Of a DNA stretch of 64,000 nucleotides, positions 34,342 to 42,696 are shown one piece after another. The stretch is from Limnohabitans parvus II-B4 (lineage in GTDB: Bacteria > Pseudomonadota > Gammaproteobacteria > Burkholderiales > Burkholderiaceae_C), in NCBI RefSeq assembly GCF_003063455.1, contig NZ_NESN01000001.1, positions 124,001 to 188,000 on the forward strand. The letters run 5' to 3'. The position numbers and the translations under genes are program-made. The notes beneath the pieces were generated by a model that was not told the DNA's origin, searched no databases, and was given only the letters and a program-made list of their open reading frames with translations. Within the stretch, counting starts at the first letter, position 1. Every line of letters starts with the position of its first letter.

Positions 34342-35826
34342 TCAAAGCTGAATCCAGGCCGTTTTCAGGTCCAGGTATTTGTCCAAGGCGTGCATCGATT
34401 TGTCGTGCCCGTTGCCCGACTGGCGCACCCCGCCCAGCGGCACGGTGATATCGGGGCCGCCGTAGGTGTTGACGTGCACCACCCCGGCCTTGATGGCGCG
34501 CACCATACGGTGGGCGCGTGAGAGGCTGCCGGTCCACACCGCTGACGCCAAGCCATAGGTCGAATCGTTGGCCAAGCGCACCGCATCGGCCTCGACGTCA
34601 AAAGGCAAGACCGCCAGCACCGGGCCAAAGACTTCTTCGCGTGCCAAGGTCATGTCGGGCGTCACGCCATCGAACAATGCAGGGGCCATGTAGCTGCCGC
34701 CTGCCACGGGCTGCAAAGCCCCACCGCCCACACGCAGGCGGGCACCCTGCTGCTGCGCAGTCTGCACCGCCGCCAGATTTTTGGCCAATTGACGGGCGCT
34801 GCTGACCGCACCGATCTCGGTGCTCACATCCAGCGGGTCACCCACGCGCAAGCTGGCCGCGATCTTGTGCAGGCGATCCACAAATTCATCGTGCACCGAG
34901 CGCTGCACCAACAGGCGCGCGCCCGCCACACACACCTGACCGCTGTTGCGGTAAATGCCCATGGCCGAGACTTTGGCCGCCTGCGCCAAATCGGGCGCAT
35001 CGTCAAACACGACATTGGGCGACTTGCCGCCCAGCTCCAGGTACACCCGCTTGAGGTTGGACTCGGCCGAAGCCTTGAGCAACATGCGCCCCACCGGGCC
35101 GGAGCCGGTGAAGGTCAGGATGTCCACATCCATGTGCCGCGCCAGTGCCTCGCCCGCCTCTGCGCCTGTACCGGTCACGACATTGAGCACGCCCGGCGGC
35201 AAGCCAGCATCCAGACACAGCTGCGCCAAGCGAAGCAAAGACAGAGAGGCGTCTTCGGACGGTTTGAGCACCACCGAGTTGCCTGCTGCCAGCGCCGGGG
35301 CGATCTTCCAGGCGCCGATCATCAACGGGAAGTTCCAGGGCACGATGGCTCCGACCACGCCGACCGCCTCCTTGTGGATCAAGCCCAGCGTGCCATCGGG
35401 TGTGGGTGCGATCTCGCCGTTGACCTTGTCCACGCACTCCGCGTAATAACGAAAAGTGCCCGCCGCGCTGCCCGGCTCGGCCTTCCAGGCCATGGCGATC
35501 TCGGTGCCGTTGTCGCGCACGCCCAGCACCGCCAACTCTGCGTGGTGCGCCTCGATGCGGTCGGCGATGCGGTGCAAAATTTTCTTGCGCTCGGCTGGCG
35601 CCATGCGCGACCACACGCCTTGCCCAAAGCTGCGGCGTGCTGCCTGCACAGCGCGGTCCACATCGGGCTGCCCGGCAGCTGCAATGGTGCAAAGCTGTTG
35701 CCCGTCGATGGGCGAGACCACGGGGAGCGTCTGGCCAGACGCTGCCGCAGCCCACTGCCCGTCGATCAGCATCCCCTGGTCGGGGATGGGCAAGTGGCGC
35801 AGCGCGTCGATCTGTTCTTGTTTCAT
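34342..35826 (-). CDS. aldehyde dehydrogenase (PuuC/betaine-aldehyde type)
   Basis: A 494-residue NAD(P)-dependent ALDH. The catalytic Cys299 lies in NSGQVCVAGARL, the general base Glu264 in LELGGKSP, the oxyanion Asn166 in VPWNFP, and the cofactor motif in FTGSGPVGR. The sequence resembles gamma-glutamyl-aminobutyraldehyde and aminoaldehyde dehydrogenases. In the operon it would oxidise the aldehyde that results from amine oxidation. It starts 9 bases after the ferredoxin stop and is followed by the aminotransferase. Confidence 0.92.
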   Translation of the reverse strand: MKQEQIDALRHLPIPDQGMLIDGQWAAAASGQTLPVVSPIDGQQLCTIAAAGQPDVDRAVQAARRSFGQGVWSRMAPAERKKILHRIADRIEAHHAELAVLGVRDNGTEIAMAWKAEPGSAAGTFRYYAECVDKVNGEIAPTPDGTLGLIHKEAVGVVGAIVPWNFPLMIGAWKIAPALAAGNSVVLKPSEDASLSLLRLAQLCLDAGLPPGVLNVVTGTGAEAGEALARHMDVDILTFTGSGPVGRMLLKASAESNLKRVYLELGGKSPNVVFDDAPDLAQAAKVSAMGIYRNSGQVCVAGARLLVQRSVHDEFVDRLHKIAASLRVGDPLDVSTEIGAVSSARQLAKNLAAVQTAQQQGARLRVGGGALQPVAGGSYMAPALFDGVTPDMTLAREEVFGPVLAVLPFDVEADAVRLANDSTYGLASAVWTGSLSRAHRMVRAIKAGVVHVNTYGGPDITVPLGGVRQSGNGHDKSMHALDKYLDLKTAWIQL

Positions 35827-35835
35827 GGGCCGCCT

Positions 35836-36150
35836 TCAGTCGGGCACATGCAACACGATGCCATCCAGCGCAGCAGAGGCGACCAGCTGGCAGCTCAGAC
35901 GGCTGCCACTTTGGCGGGGTGCGATGACGATGTCGAGCATGGCGTTTTCAACTTCGTCCATGGGTGGGCAAGCGGCCAGCCAGGCTTCATCGACATAAAC
36001 ATGGCAAGTGGCGCACGACAGGCAGCCACCACATTCGCCCGCAACGCCGGGGATACCGTTCATCTGCGCGGCGTCCATCAGGTTGGTGCCGTCGTTCACG
36101 TCATCGCTCACGCGGTCGCCGTTGCTCATGATCCAGTGCACTTGGGGCAT
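35836..36150 (-). CDS. [2Fe-2S] ferredoxin, adrenodoxin type
   Basis: A 104-residue ferredoxin. Cluster ligands are Cys40, Cys46, Cys49 and Cys87, with the C-x5-C-x2-C-x37-C spacing of adrenodoxin/putidaredoxin-type proteins that feed P450s. Acidic residues DEVENAMLD before the last ligand fit the partner-binding helix. Extra cysteines (43 and 61) are present. It sits in the same operon as the P450, separated by the glutamine-synthetase-like gene. No ferredoxin reductase gene is nearby, so a general reductase must supply electrons. Confidence 0.92.
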   Translation of the reverse strand: MPQVHWIMSNGDRVSDDVNDGTNLMDAAQMNGIPGVAGECGGCLSCATCHVYVDEAWLAACPPMDEVENAMLDIVIAPRQSGSRLSCQLVASAALDGIVLHVPD

Positions 36151-36168
36151 GGGGTTTGTTCTTTCAGT

Positions 36169-37461
36169 TCAAATGAATCGGATGTAGTGATCGCGCAGCG
36201 CGTCGCCTTCCAGGCCTGCGGTGCGCTCGATCTCGTGGCGCTTGATGCCCACATGGTTGGCCACCAGGCCTTCGCCCAGCGCTTGCGTGAGCGCCGTGTC
36301 GGCTTCGAGCGCATCCAAGGCTCCGCCCAAAGTGCTCGGCACGCTGTGGGTGGCATCCTTGTTTTCCAGACAGTCACCCGTCTCTGCGGGCTGCAGCTTG
36401 TAAGCGTTGGCCACGCCCAAGCGGGCGGCCTGCAGCACGGCGGCGGTGTGGGTGTAGGGGTTGGCGGCGGCGTCGCCCATGCGGTGCTCGATGCGCGCAC
36501 CGGGGCCACTTTCAGCCGACAAACGCACCGTGACGCCCCGGTGGTCCACCGCCCAGTTTTGCCAGAAGCCCGAGAGGCTGGCCGGTTGCAGGCGCTGGTA
36601 GGAGTTGGCGCTGGGGGCCAGCAGGCCCGCCAGGGCCTGGTGGTGGTGCATCAGCCCGGCGGTGCAGCCGAGCGTCAATGCGTTGAACTGGCTCGCGTCG
36701 TGCCCACCCGAGATGGCGTTATGGCCCTGAGCATCGCGCAAGCTGAAGTTGATGTGCACCCCGCTGCCCCCCACCGTGAGGATGGGTTTGGGCATGAAGG
36801 TCAGCACGATGCCGTGCTGGAAAGCGACTTCGCGCGCCAAGAGGCGGAACAAAAAGATGTCGTCCACCGCCTTGACGGCGCGGTCGTATTTCAGCGTGAA
36901 CTCGAACTGCGGCGCGTCGTATTCGGTGTTCATGCTGTCGATGCGAAAACCCGCGGACGTGGCCTTTTCCCACAGTGCATCAGTGAAGCCCCTCGGGTCG
37001 GCAAAGGGGCCCGTGGCATACACATGGGCCGCTGGCGTGTCGTAGGGTTTGAGCGAGCCGTCGGGCTCGATCTGAAAGGCAAAGGCTTCGAGCTCAATGC
37101 CCACCATGGGGTCGTAGCCCATGGCCTGCCAGTCGGCCACGGCGCGCTTCAAGGCGCTGCGCCCGCACATAGGTAAAGGCGTGCCATCGTTGGCTTTGAG
37201 GTCGCCAATGGCCACCTGGGTGAACGGCTGCCAGCCTGGGCGAATGTCGTCTGCGGTGTAGGCCGCCTCCATGTCGGGCAGGCCTTCCATGACCATGGCG
37301 CCGGGCGCGGGGATCAGTTCTTTCTCATACGTCACGCCAAAGGTGCCTCGGCAAAAACGGGCACCGCCGCCTTGCCCGGGTTGGAGCGTGACGTACTTGC
37401 CACGCGCAATGGCCAGGTGGTCACAAAACAGCACCCGCAGGCGTTCTTGAACATTGGACAT
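36169..37461 (-). CDS. glutamine-synthetase-family gamma-glutamyl ligase (PuuA-like)
   Basis: A 430-residue protein of the glutamine synthetase fold. The glutamate/metal motifs are VGIELEAFAF, SMNTEYDAPQFEFTLKY and TVGGSGVHINFSLRDA; the later RLSAESGPGARIEHRMGDAAANPY replaces the usual R-x-E-x-R-x-D region. The short length and lack of an adenylylation site point to the PuuA/GlnA3-like branch that joins glutamate to an amine. It lies between the P450 and ferredoxin genes. Start at ATG 37461, 23 bases after the P450 stop, is chosen. The amine substrate is unknown. Confidence 0.87.
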   Translation of the reverse strand: MSNVQERLRVLFCDHLAIARGKYVTLQPGQGGGARFCRGTFGVTYEKELIPAPGAMVMEGLPDMEAAYTADDIRPGWQPFTQVAIGDLKANDGTPLPMCGRSALKRAVADWQAMGYDPMVGIELEAFAFQIEPDGSLKPYDTPAAHVYATGPFADPRGFTDALWEKATSAGFRIDSMNTEYDAPQFEFTLKYDRAVKAVDDIFLFRLLAREVAFQHGIVLTFMPKPILTVGGSGVHINFSLRDAQGHNAISGGHDASQFNALTLGCTAGLMHHHQALAGLLAPSANSYQRLQPASLSGFWQNWAVDHRGVTVRLSAESGPGARIEHRMGDAAANPYTHTAAVLQAARLGVANAYKLQPAETGDCLENKDATHSVPSTLGGALDALEADTALTQALGEGLVANHVGIKRHEIERTAGLEGDALRDHYIRFI

Positions 37462-37484
37462 GGTGATTCCTTTCAACCCTAGGT

Positions 37485-38750
37485 TCAGATGAGATGCATG
37501 CGCACCGGCAGGCGTTTGATGCCACAAACAAAATTCGAGCGCAAAAAGGCGTGTTCGCCCGTTTGCTCGATGCGGTCAACACGTTGGATCAGCTCTTGCA
37601 GCAAGACGCGCAGCTCCAGCCGCGCCAGCCACATGCCCAGACAGGCGTGCGCCCCACCCTGCCCAAACGACAGGTGGCGATTCACACCCCGGCTCAGGTT
37701 GACGGTGAAGGGCTGCTCAAAAGCCCGCTCGTCGCGGTTGCCCGAGATGAACCACAAGAGCACCTTGTCGCCCGCCTTGACCTGTTTGCCGTGGTACTCG
37801 AAGTCCTCGGTCGCGGTGCGGCGGAAATGCGTGGCGGGCGAAGCCCAGCGGATGAACTCGTCGGCCACGCCTTCCCAGGCGGCCTCGCCCTGCACCGCCT
37901 TGAGTTGCTGCATCAGACCCGGCTGGTTGGCCAGCGCGTGCAAGGCCGCCGCAATCGAATAGCGGGTGGTGTCGTTGCCTGCAGCCACCAGCAGGCAAAA
38001 GAAGTTGCGGAACTCGGTGTCGCTGATGACATTGCCTTGCGCATCGGGCTGGGTGATCAGGTGCAGCACGCCGCTGGTGTCACCCGCTGCGCGTTTGCGC
38101 TCCATCATCTGGGCCGCGTAGTCGAACAAGTCAGCCCCGGCAGGCGAGCGAAACGGCATGAAGCGGTAGGCCTCGGTGTCCATTTTGTCGACCACATGGC
38201 TGGTGAAGTCGCTGTCGGTGTTGGCCATGAGCGCGTCGCCCTTGTCCACCAGCCAGTCCAAGTCCTCTTCAGGCAAACCCGCGATGCGCCCAAGCATGCG
38301 CATGGGCAGCTGGCGGGCGATCTGGTGCGTGGCGTCAAACTCACCCAGCCCCAGCGCTTGGTCGAGGATGCCCACACAGAGCTCGCGGATCTGCTCTTCG
38401 TACAGCGCCATCATGGGCTTGGAAAAGGCCTTGGCCACCAGCATGCGGGTGCGGGTGTGCTCGGGCGGGTCGGTCTCCTGAAAAGTGCGCCGCGCCATGT
38501 ACTCCTCGTGCGTTTGGTCCTCCATGCGGATGCCTTGGGCAGAACTCAAGCGCTGGTGATTGCGGTTGAGCTCCAGAATGTCGGCATGCCGCGTGACCGA
38601 CCAAAAGCCCTTGCCTTCGGACCAATTGCACCAGGCCATCGGGTCTTCGTCGCGAAGGCGCTGGAAGGTGTTGTGCGGCGTGCCGTTCACATAGCTGTCG
38701 TGGTCCGCCAGGTCGGCGTGGCCATCGTCGGTGGGGTGCCAGACGGTCAT
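37485..38750 (-). CDS. cytochrome P450
   Basis: A 421-residue soluble bacterial P450. The haem ligand is Cys370 in FGQGGAHACLG, an 11-residue form with the extra residue also seen in CYP125-like enzymes. The I-helix has VAAGNDTTR, the K-helix DEFIRWASP and the following FRRTATED strand. The ferredoxin two genes downstream is the likely electron donor. In this operon the enzyme could hydroxylate carbon next to nitrogen, opening or dealkylating an amine. Its start overlaps the stop of the amidotransferase gene (ATGA). Confidence 0.93.
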   Translation of the reverse strand: MTVWHPTDDGHADLADHDSYVNGTPHNTFQRLRDEDPMAWCNWSEGKGFWSVTRHADILELNRNHQRLSSAQGIRMEDQTHEEYMARRTFQETDPPEHTRTRMLVAKAFSKPMMALYEEQIRELCVGILDQALGLGEFDATHQIARQLPMRMLGRIAGLPEEDLDWLVDKGDALMANTDSDFTSHVVDKMDTEAYRFMPFRSPAGADLFDYAAQMMERKRAAGDTSGVLHLITQPDAQGNVISDTEFRNFFCLLVAAGNDTTRYSIAAALHALANQPGLMQQLKAVQGEAAWEGVADEFIRWASPATHFRRTATEDFEYHGKQVKAGDKVLLWFISGNRDERAFEQPFTVNLSRGVNRHLSFGQGGAHACLGMWLARLELRVLLQELIQRVDRIEQTGEHAFLRSNFVCGIKRLPVRMHLI

Positions 38751-39484
38751 GGGCGGGTGTTCCTTGCATGTTCAATGAATTGCGCCATCCACTGGCCAAA
38801 CAGTGGCACATCGGCGGCCTGCTGCAGGCTGCCGTGGGCGCGGGCCAAGGTGTCGTTGTCGAGCTTGTCGGCCAGGTAGCCCAGCAGCGCCTGCATGAAC
38901 ACCTGCGGCATTTCGGGGTGGTACTGGGTGGTCCAGATGTGCTGACCGACCTGCATCGAGCCGATGGTGCAAAAATCGCTGCCACCCAGGCACTCGGCCC
39001 CCTCGGGCATGCGGGTGACCTGTTCGTTGTGGGCCGCCATCAAGGTGGTGGTGCTTTGCGCGGGCTGCATCCAGGGGCGTGCTTGCTGCCAGTGCGTTGG
39101 GGCGGTGCCCAAGCCCCAACCCGCCGCGTTGCGCGCCACCTGCCCGCCCAGCGCCCGGGCCACCGCCTGGTGGCCAAAGCACAGGCCGATCAGTGGCTGG
39201 CGGGCGGCATCGGTGGCGCGGATGAAATCCAGCAACGAACCGACCCAGGGCAGGTTGTTGTCGTTGACCGAGGCCGGGCTGCCGGTGATGACGTAGCCGT
39301 CAAAGTCTGCAGGGCTCGCAGGCAGCACCCCGTCCTTGACCGGCAAAACCTCGAACGACCAGTCCGGACGCAGAGGCTGCAGCAGCTGAACCACCTTTTG
39401 TCCGTCGTTCGGGAAATGCGCGGCAAACGCCGAGGTGTCGTCGTTGGTCAGCAAAACGGCGATATGCAGCTTCGGCAGGTTCAT
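38747..39484 (-). CDS. class I glutamine-amidotransferase-like hydrolase
   Basis: A 245-residue stand-alone amidotransferase domain with complete triad: Cys102 in GLCFGHQAVARALGG, His189 and Glu191 in TQYHPEM. It is of the GuaA-GATase-like type, not the PuuD peptidase-C26 type, but the reaction could be similar: release of glutamate from a gamma-glutamyl product. It is the first gene of the operon and overlaps the P450 gene by four bases. Alternatively it may supply ammonia or act with the ligase in amide formation, as described for aniline-type GS/GATase pairs. Confidence 0.85.
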   Translation of the reverse strand: MNLPKLHIAVLLTNDDTSAFAAHFPNDGQKVVQLLQPLRPDWSFEVLPVKDGVLPASPADFDGYVITGSPASVNDNNLPWVGSLLDFIRATDAARQPLIGLCFGHQAVARALGGQVARNAAGWGLGTAPTHWQQARPWMQPAQSTTTLMAAHNEQVTRMPEGAECLGGSDFCTIGSMQVGQHIWTTQYHPEMPQVFMQALLGYLADKLDNDTLARAHGSLQQAADVPLFGQWMAQFIEHARNTRP

Positions 39485-39638
39485 CGGGTGTCTTTCAATC
39501 TGATGCCCATGCTATGCACAAGGCGCGCCAAGCACTATCAAGTTTGGGCACCGCACACCACGGGTTTTCACGAAAAAGCCCGCTGTTCGGAAGCAGGCAC
39601 ACTCAGGGCATGCATTTGCGCTGCGTTTTCTGACTGTG
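39485..39638. promoter_or_regulatory. divergent promoter region, amine operon / AraC regulator
   Basis: The 154 bases between the two start codons must hold both promoters. Readable elements are two GCATG-centred strings (39507-39517 and 39607-39616). I see no clear -10/-35 pair, and the AraC site cannot be defined by eye. Confidence 0.4.
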
Positions 39639-40610
39639 ATGGGTTCCTCCGCCCCCCATCACGCCCCTGATTCACCCTGGGTCCAGGTGCTCGACACCCA
39701 GGACATGGACCAGCACGCCCTGGCCCAACAGGGCTGGGCGCTGCATTACGAACAGCTCTCGCCCGGCCAATTCAAGGGGCGCATCCACCAGGTGCAGCTG
39801 CCCGAGGTGACCCTGCTGCGCGAGGACACCAGCATCGCCTTGCGTCAGCGCGGTCGGCTCGATGACAGCGTGTACGGCTTTGCCATGGCTTTGCAAGATT
39901 CCCCCGATCTGTTTTTCAACGGCCAACGGGTGCCAGCCCACGCCATCATGTGCGGCAAGGGCGACGAGGTGGACCTGACCACGCCGCCCCACTTCACCCT
40001 GATCGCGGTGGTGGTGGAGCGCAGCCTGCTCAACCCACTGTGGGAGCGCATGTACCAAAAACCCCTGGCGCACTGGCTTGAAAAGCAGCTGGTGCTGCAA
40101 ACCACCGACATCAAAGCGCAGAACCTGCGCGACCTGCAGCTCACGGTGCTGGACCAGGCCAGCGCTCTGGCGCACCGCCAGCACGACCCGCAAGCCTTGC
40201 GCCAGCTGCGCGACGAGATCCTGATGGAATGGCTCGAAGCCCTGCCTGCCCAAGTCGACACGTCCGAGTTGCCCAACCTGGAGCGGCGCAAAAAACTGGT
40301 GGACCGGGCCTGCGAGCTGATGATGGGCCATGCCGACGAGCCCCTGTCCATCCTGGAGGTGTGCAGCCGTGTGGGCACAAGTCGGCGCAAGCTCAACTAC
40401 TGTTTTCAGGATGTGCTGGGCACCACGCCCATCAAGTATCTGCGCTCGCTGCGGCTGAACAGCGTGCGCCGCGCCCTGCGCCAGGCAGCGCCGGGCGAAA
40501 CCATCCAAGACATCGCCTCGCACTGGGGCTTTTGGCACCTGAGCCAGTTCGCACAGGACTACAAACACCTGTTTGGCGAACTGCCCTCGGACACCCTGCG
40601 CCAACGATGA
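39639..40610 (+). CDS. AraC-family regulator (EutR-like)
   Basis: A 323-residue regulator. The N-terminal two thirds form a sensor domain of the EutR/FeaR kind (HYEQLSPGQFKGRIHQVQLPEVTLLRE); the C-terminal AraC domain has helix-turn-helix parts ILEVCSRVGTSRRKLNYCFQDVLGTTPIKYLRSLRL and ETIQDIASHWGFWHLSQFAQDYKHLFGELPS. EutR-type proteins sense ethanolamine or related amines. Divergent placement makes it the probable regulator of the amine operon. The ATG at 39639 is preferred over a GTG three bases earlier. It overlaps the next gene (ATGA). Confidence 0.87.
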   Translation: MGSSAPHHAPDSPWVQVLDTQDMDQHALAQQGWALHYEQLSPGQFKGRIHQVQLPEVTLLREDTSIALRQRGRLDDSVYGFAMALQDSPDLFFNGQRVPAHAIMCGKGDEVDLTTPPHFTLIAVVVERSLLNPLWERMYQKPLAHWLEKQLVLQTTDIKAQNLRDLQLTVLDQASALAHRQHDPQALRQLRDEILMEWLEALPAQVDTSELPNLERRKKLVDRACELMMGHADEPLSILEVCSRVGTSRRKLNYCFQDVLGTTPIKYLRSLRLNSVRRALRQAAPGETIQDIASHWGFWHLSQFAQDYKHLFGELPSDTLRQR

Positions 40611-41482
40611 GCACCGCCCAGGCCATCCGACTGACGGCCATCCTGACCATGGTGGCAGCCATGGCCTGCCTGTCCACGCAAGACACCTTCAGCAAAAAGC
40701 TGATGCTCAGCGTGGCCCCGGTCATCATCATCTGGACACGCTACGCCCTACAGACCGGACTGGTGGGCGTGAGCATCTGGCGCAAAGGCTCGCCGCAATT
40801 GCTGCGCACGCGCCAGTGGCGACTGCAACTGCTGCGCGGCGCTCTGGTGGTGGGCGGCAGCGTCTGCGGTTACGGCGCACTGCAGCGCATGCCCGTGGCC
40901 GAGTTCACCGCCATCTATTGCCTGGTGCCGCTCGCTGTGACCTTTGTGGCCCGGTTCGTCATGAAGGAACACGTCTCGACTGTCGGCTGGCTGTGCGTGG
41001 CAGGCGGCCTGTGTGGCGCTTTACTGGTGGTGCGCCCGGGTGGCCATGTGGACCCGACGGGCGCAGCGCTGGCCCTGATGGGCGTGGTCTGCTACACCTG
41101 CTTTCAGACCCTGACGGGCTACCTGGCACGCCAGGACTCGCCACTGACCATCCAGCTGTGCACCAGCGCGTTTGGCTTGGTGTGCCTGTCGCTGGTCCTG
41201 CCATTTTTCTGGCCAAAAGAGATGCCTTGGCCGAACTTGGCGCTGCTGCTGTTCGTGGCGCTGGCGGGGTCTTACGGGCAGTATTTCACTGTGCTGGCGT
41301 TCTCCAAAGCCCCAGCGTCCACCCTCTCGCCTTACCTGTACACCGCCATCGGCTTCTCCGCCCTGGGCGGCTGGCTGATGTTTGACCACCTGCCCGACGC
41401 CCTGGCCATCTGCGGCATCCTGATGATCGTGTTGTTTGGCTTGGCGGCGGGCTGGCTGAACCAGCGCAAGGCCCAAACATGA
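40607..41482 (+). CDS. EamA/DMT-family transporter
   Basis: A 291-residue membrane protein with about ten segments in two EamA repeats (first about 8-135, second about 150-285); the ends of the repeats show EFTAIYCLVPLAVTFVARFVMKE and ASTLSPYLYTAIGFSALGGWLMF. Members export or import metabolites such as amino acids or amines. Start codon overlaps the AraC stop, and its stop overlaps the DUF2817 start, so the three genes are coupled. The substrate may be the compound handled by the divergent operon. Confidence 0.87.
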   Translation: MSTAQAIRLTAILTMVAAMACLSTQDTFSKKLMLSVAPVIIIWTRYALQTGLVGVSIWRKGSPQLLRTRQWRLQLLRGALVVGGSVCGYGALQRMPVAEFTAIYCLVPLAVTFVARFVMKEHVSTVGWLCVAGGLCGALLVVRPGGHVDPTGAALALMGVVCYTCFQTLTGYLARQDSPLTIQLCTSAFGLVCLSLVLPFFWPKEMPWPNLALLLFVALAGSYGQYFTVLAFSKAPASTLSPYLYTAIGFSALGGWLMFDHLPDALAICGILMIVLFGLAAGWLNQRKAQT

Positions 41483-42549
41483 ACACACCTCGCTTTTGCC
41501 CCAACTACCGCGAGGCCCGTGCGCTCTTTTTACAGGCTGCCGATGCCTGCGGGGCGAAGTTGCACAGTGTCAACTTGCCCTTGCTCGGCGCGCAAGGCGA
41601 AGCCCTGGGCATGGACGTGGCCGTGCACGGTCCGACCAATGCCTCCAAAGTTTTGATGACCACCAGCGCGGTGCACGGCATCGAGGGCTTTTGCGGCTCA
41701 GCCATCCAGACCGGGCTGTTGCAACAACTGACACTGCCCCCCGATGTGGCGGTGGTGCATGTGCATGCCGTCAACCCGCACGGTTTTTCGCACGCACGGC
41801 GGGTCAACGAAGACAACGTCGACCTCAACCGCAACTTCATCGACTTTGCTCAGCCCCTGCCGGTCAATGCCGACTATGCCGAGATCCACGCCCTGCTGCT
41901 GCCTGAGCACTGGCCGCCCACGCCCGATCAGACCGCCGCGCTGCAGGCGCACGCCCAGATATGGGGTGATCGGCGCATGCAGCGGGCCATCACCAGCGGG
42001 CAGTACCAATATCCAGACGGTGTGTGGTTTGGCGGGCTCGTCCCCACCTGGAGCCACCGCACCTTCCGGCAAGTGCTGCAAGACCATCTGGGGCAGGCCC
42101 GGCAGATCGCTTGGATCGACCTGCACACGGGTCTGGGCCCACACGGTCACGGCGAGCGCATTTTTGCCTGCACCGATACCGGGGCCACCTTGCAACGCGC
42201 CCGCCAGTGGTGGGGGCCAGACATCACCTCGGTGGACACGGGCACGTCCCAAAGCGTGCCCTTGTCCGGCCCGATCCAGATGGCCGTCTACGAGGAATGC
42301 CCGCAGGCCCAGTACACGGGCATTTGCCTGGAGTTTGGGACCCTCCCGCTGGCGCAGATGATTCTGGCCATGCGCGCTGACCATTGGCTGGCTTTGCACC
42401 CCGAAGCCCCACCCGCGCAGCAGGCGGCCATCCGGGCGACCATGCGCGAAGCGTTCAATCCGCCCTCCAGCGACTGGCAGCAACAGGTCTGGCGCCAAGG
42501 CCTGCAAGCGGCGCAGCAGGCGGTGCAGGGTTTGGCAAAGCAGCCCTGA
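41479..42549 (+). CDS. DUF2817 / M14-like metallo-carboxypeptidase or amidohydrolase
   Basis: A 356-residue protein of the DUF2817 family, related to zinc carboxypeptidase/aspartoacylase folds. Probable zinc ligands are His and Glu in SAVHGIEGFCGS and a His in WIDLHTGLGPHGHGE; the substrate-binding pattern DLNRNF and a late Glu in CLEFGTLP complete the M14-type site. It has no signal peptide, so it acts in the cytoplasm and could remove an acyl or glutamyl group from a small compound. It is translation-coupled to the EamA gene (ATGA). Confidence 0.8.
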   Translation: MNTPRFCPNYREARALFLQAADACGAKLHSVNLPLLGAQGEALGMDVAVHGPTNASKVLMTTSAVHGIEGFCGSAIQTGLLQQLTLPPDVAVVHVHAVNPHGFSHARRVNEDNVDLNRNFIDFAQPLPVNADYAEIHALLLPEHWPPTPDQTAALQAHAQIWGDRRMQRAITSGQYQYPDGVWFGGLVPTWSHRTFRQVLQDHLGQARQIAWIDLHTGLGPHGHGERIFACTDTGATLQRARQWWGPDITSVDTGTSQSVPLSGPIQMAVYEECPQAQYTGICLEFGTLPLAQMILAMRADHWLALHPEAPPAQQAAIRATMREAFNPPSSDWQQQVWRQGLQAAQQAVQGLAKQP

Positions 42550-42557
42550 AACCGGGC

Positions 42558-42600
42558 CGCCGGGCACTTTTGGGGAAAACCCCGCCCGGCGTTTGCCATT
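42558..42600 (+). terminator. hairpin terminator after the DUF2817 gene
   Basis: CGCCGGGC (42558-42565) pairs with GCCCGGCG (42584-42591), with a nested GGGG-AAAA-CCCC hairpin inside. GTTTGCCATTTTT follows. It lies 8 bases after the stop codon. Confidence 0.6.
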
Positions 42601-42696
42601 TTTCGATACAGGGAAACGGGCAAGTTGTTCAGACTGTGGATTCCCCGTGACCGCAGCGTGTGCGGCCGCCACCACAACACCCGAGGACGACAAACC

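Noticed and set aside
34789..37176. A 795-codon plus-strand frame opposite the ALDH, ferredoxin and GS-like genes.
   Set aside because: The composition is typical of an antisense shadow and it crosses three well-defined genes with visible active sites.
36169..37461. Housekeeping glutamine synthetase glnA.
   Set aside because: The adenylylation-site tyrosine region and the usual length are missing, and the gene sits in a catabolic operon with a P450 and ferredoxin.
42553..42600. A CRISPR-like or REP-like repeat.
   Set aside because: It is a single hairpin after a stop codon with no further copies noticed; a terminator explains it better.
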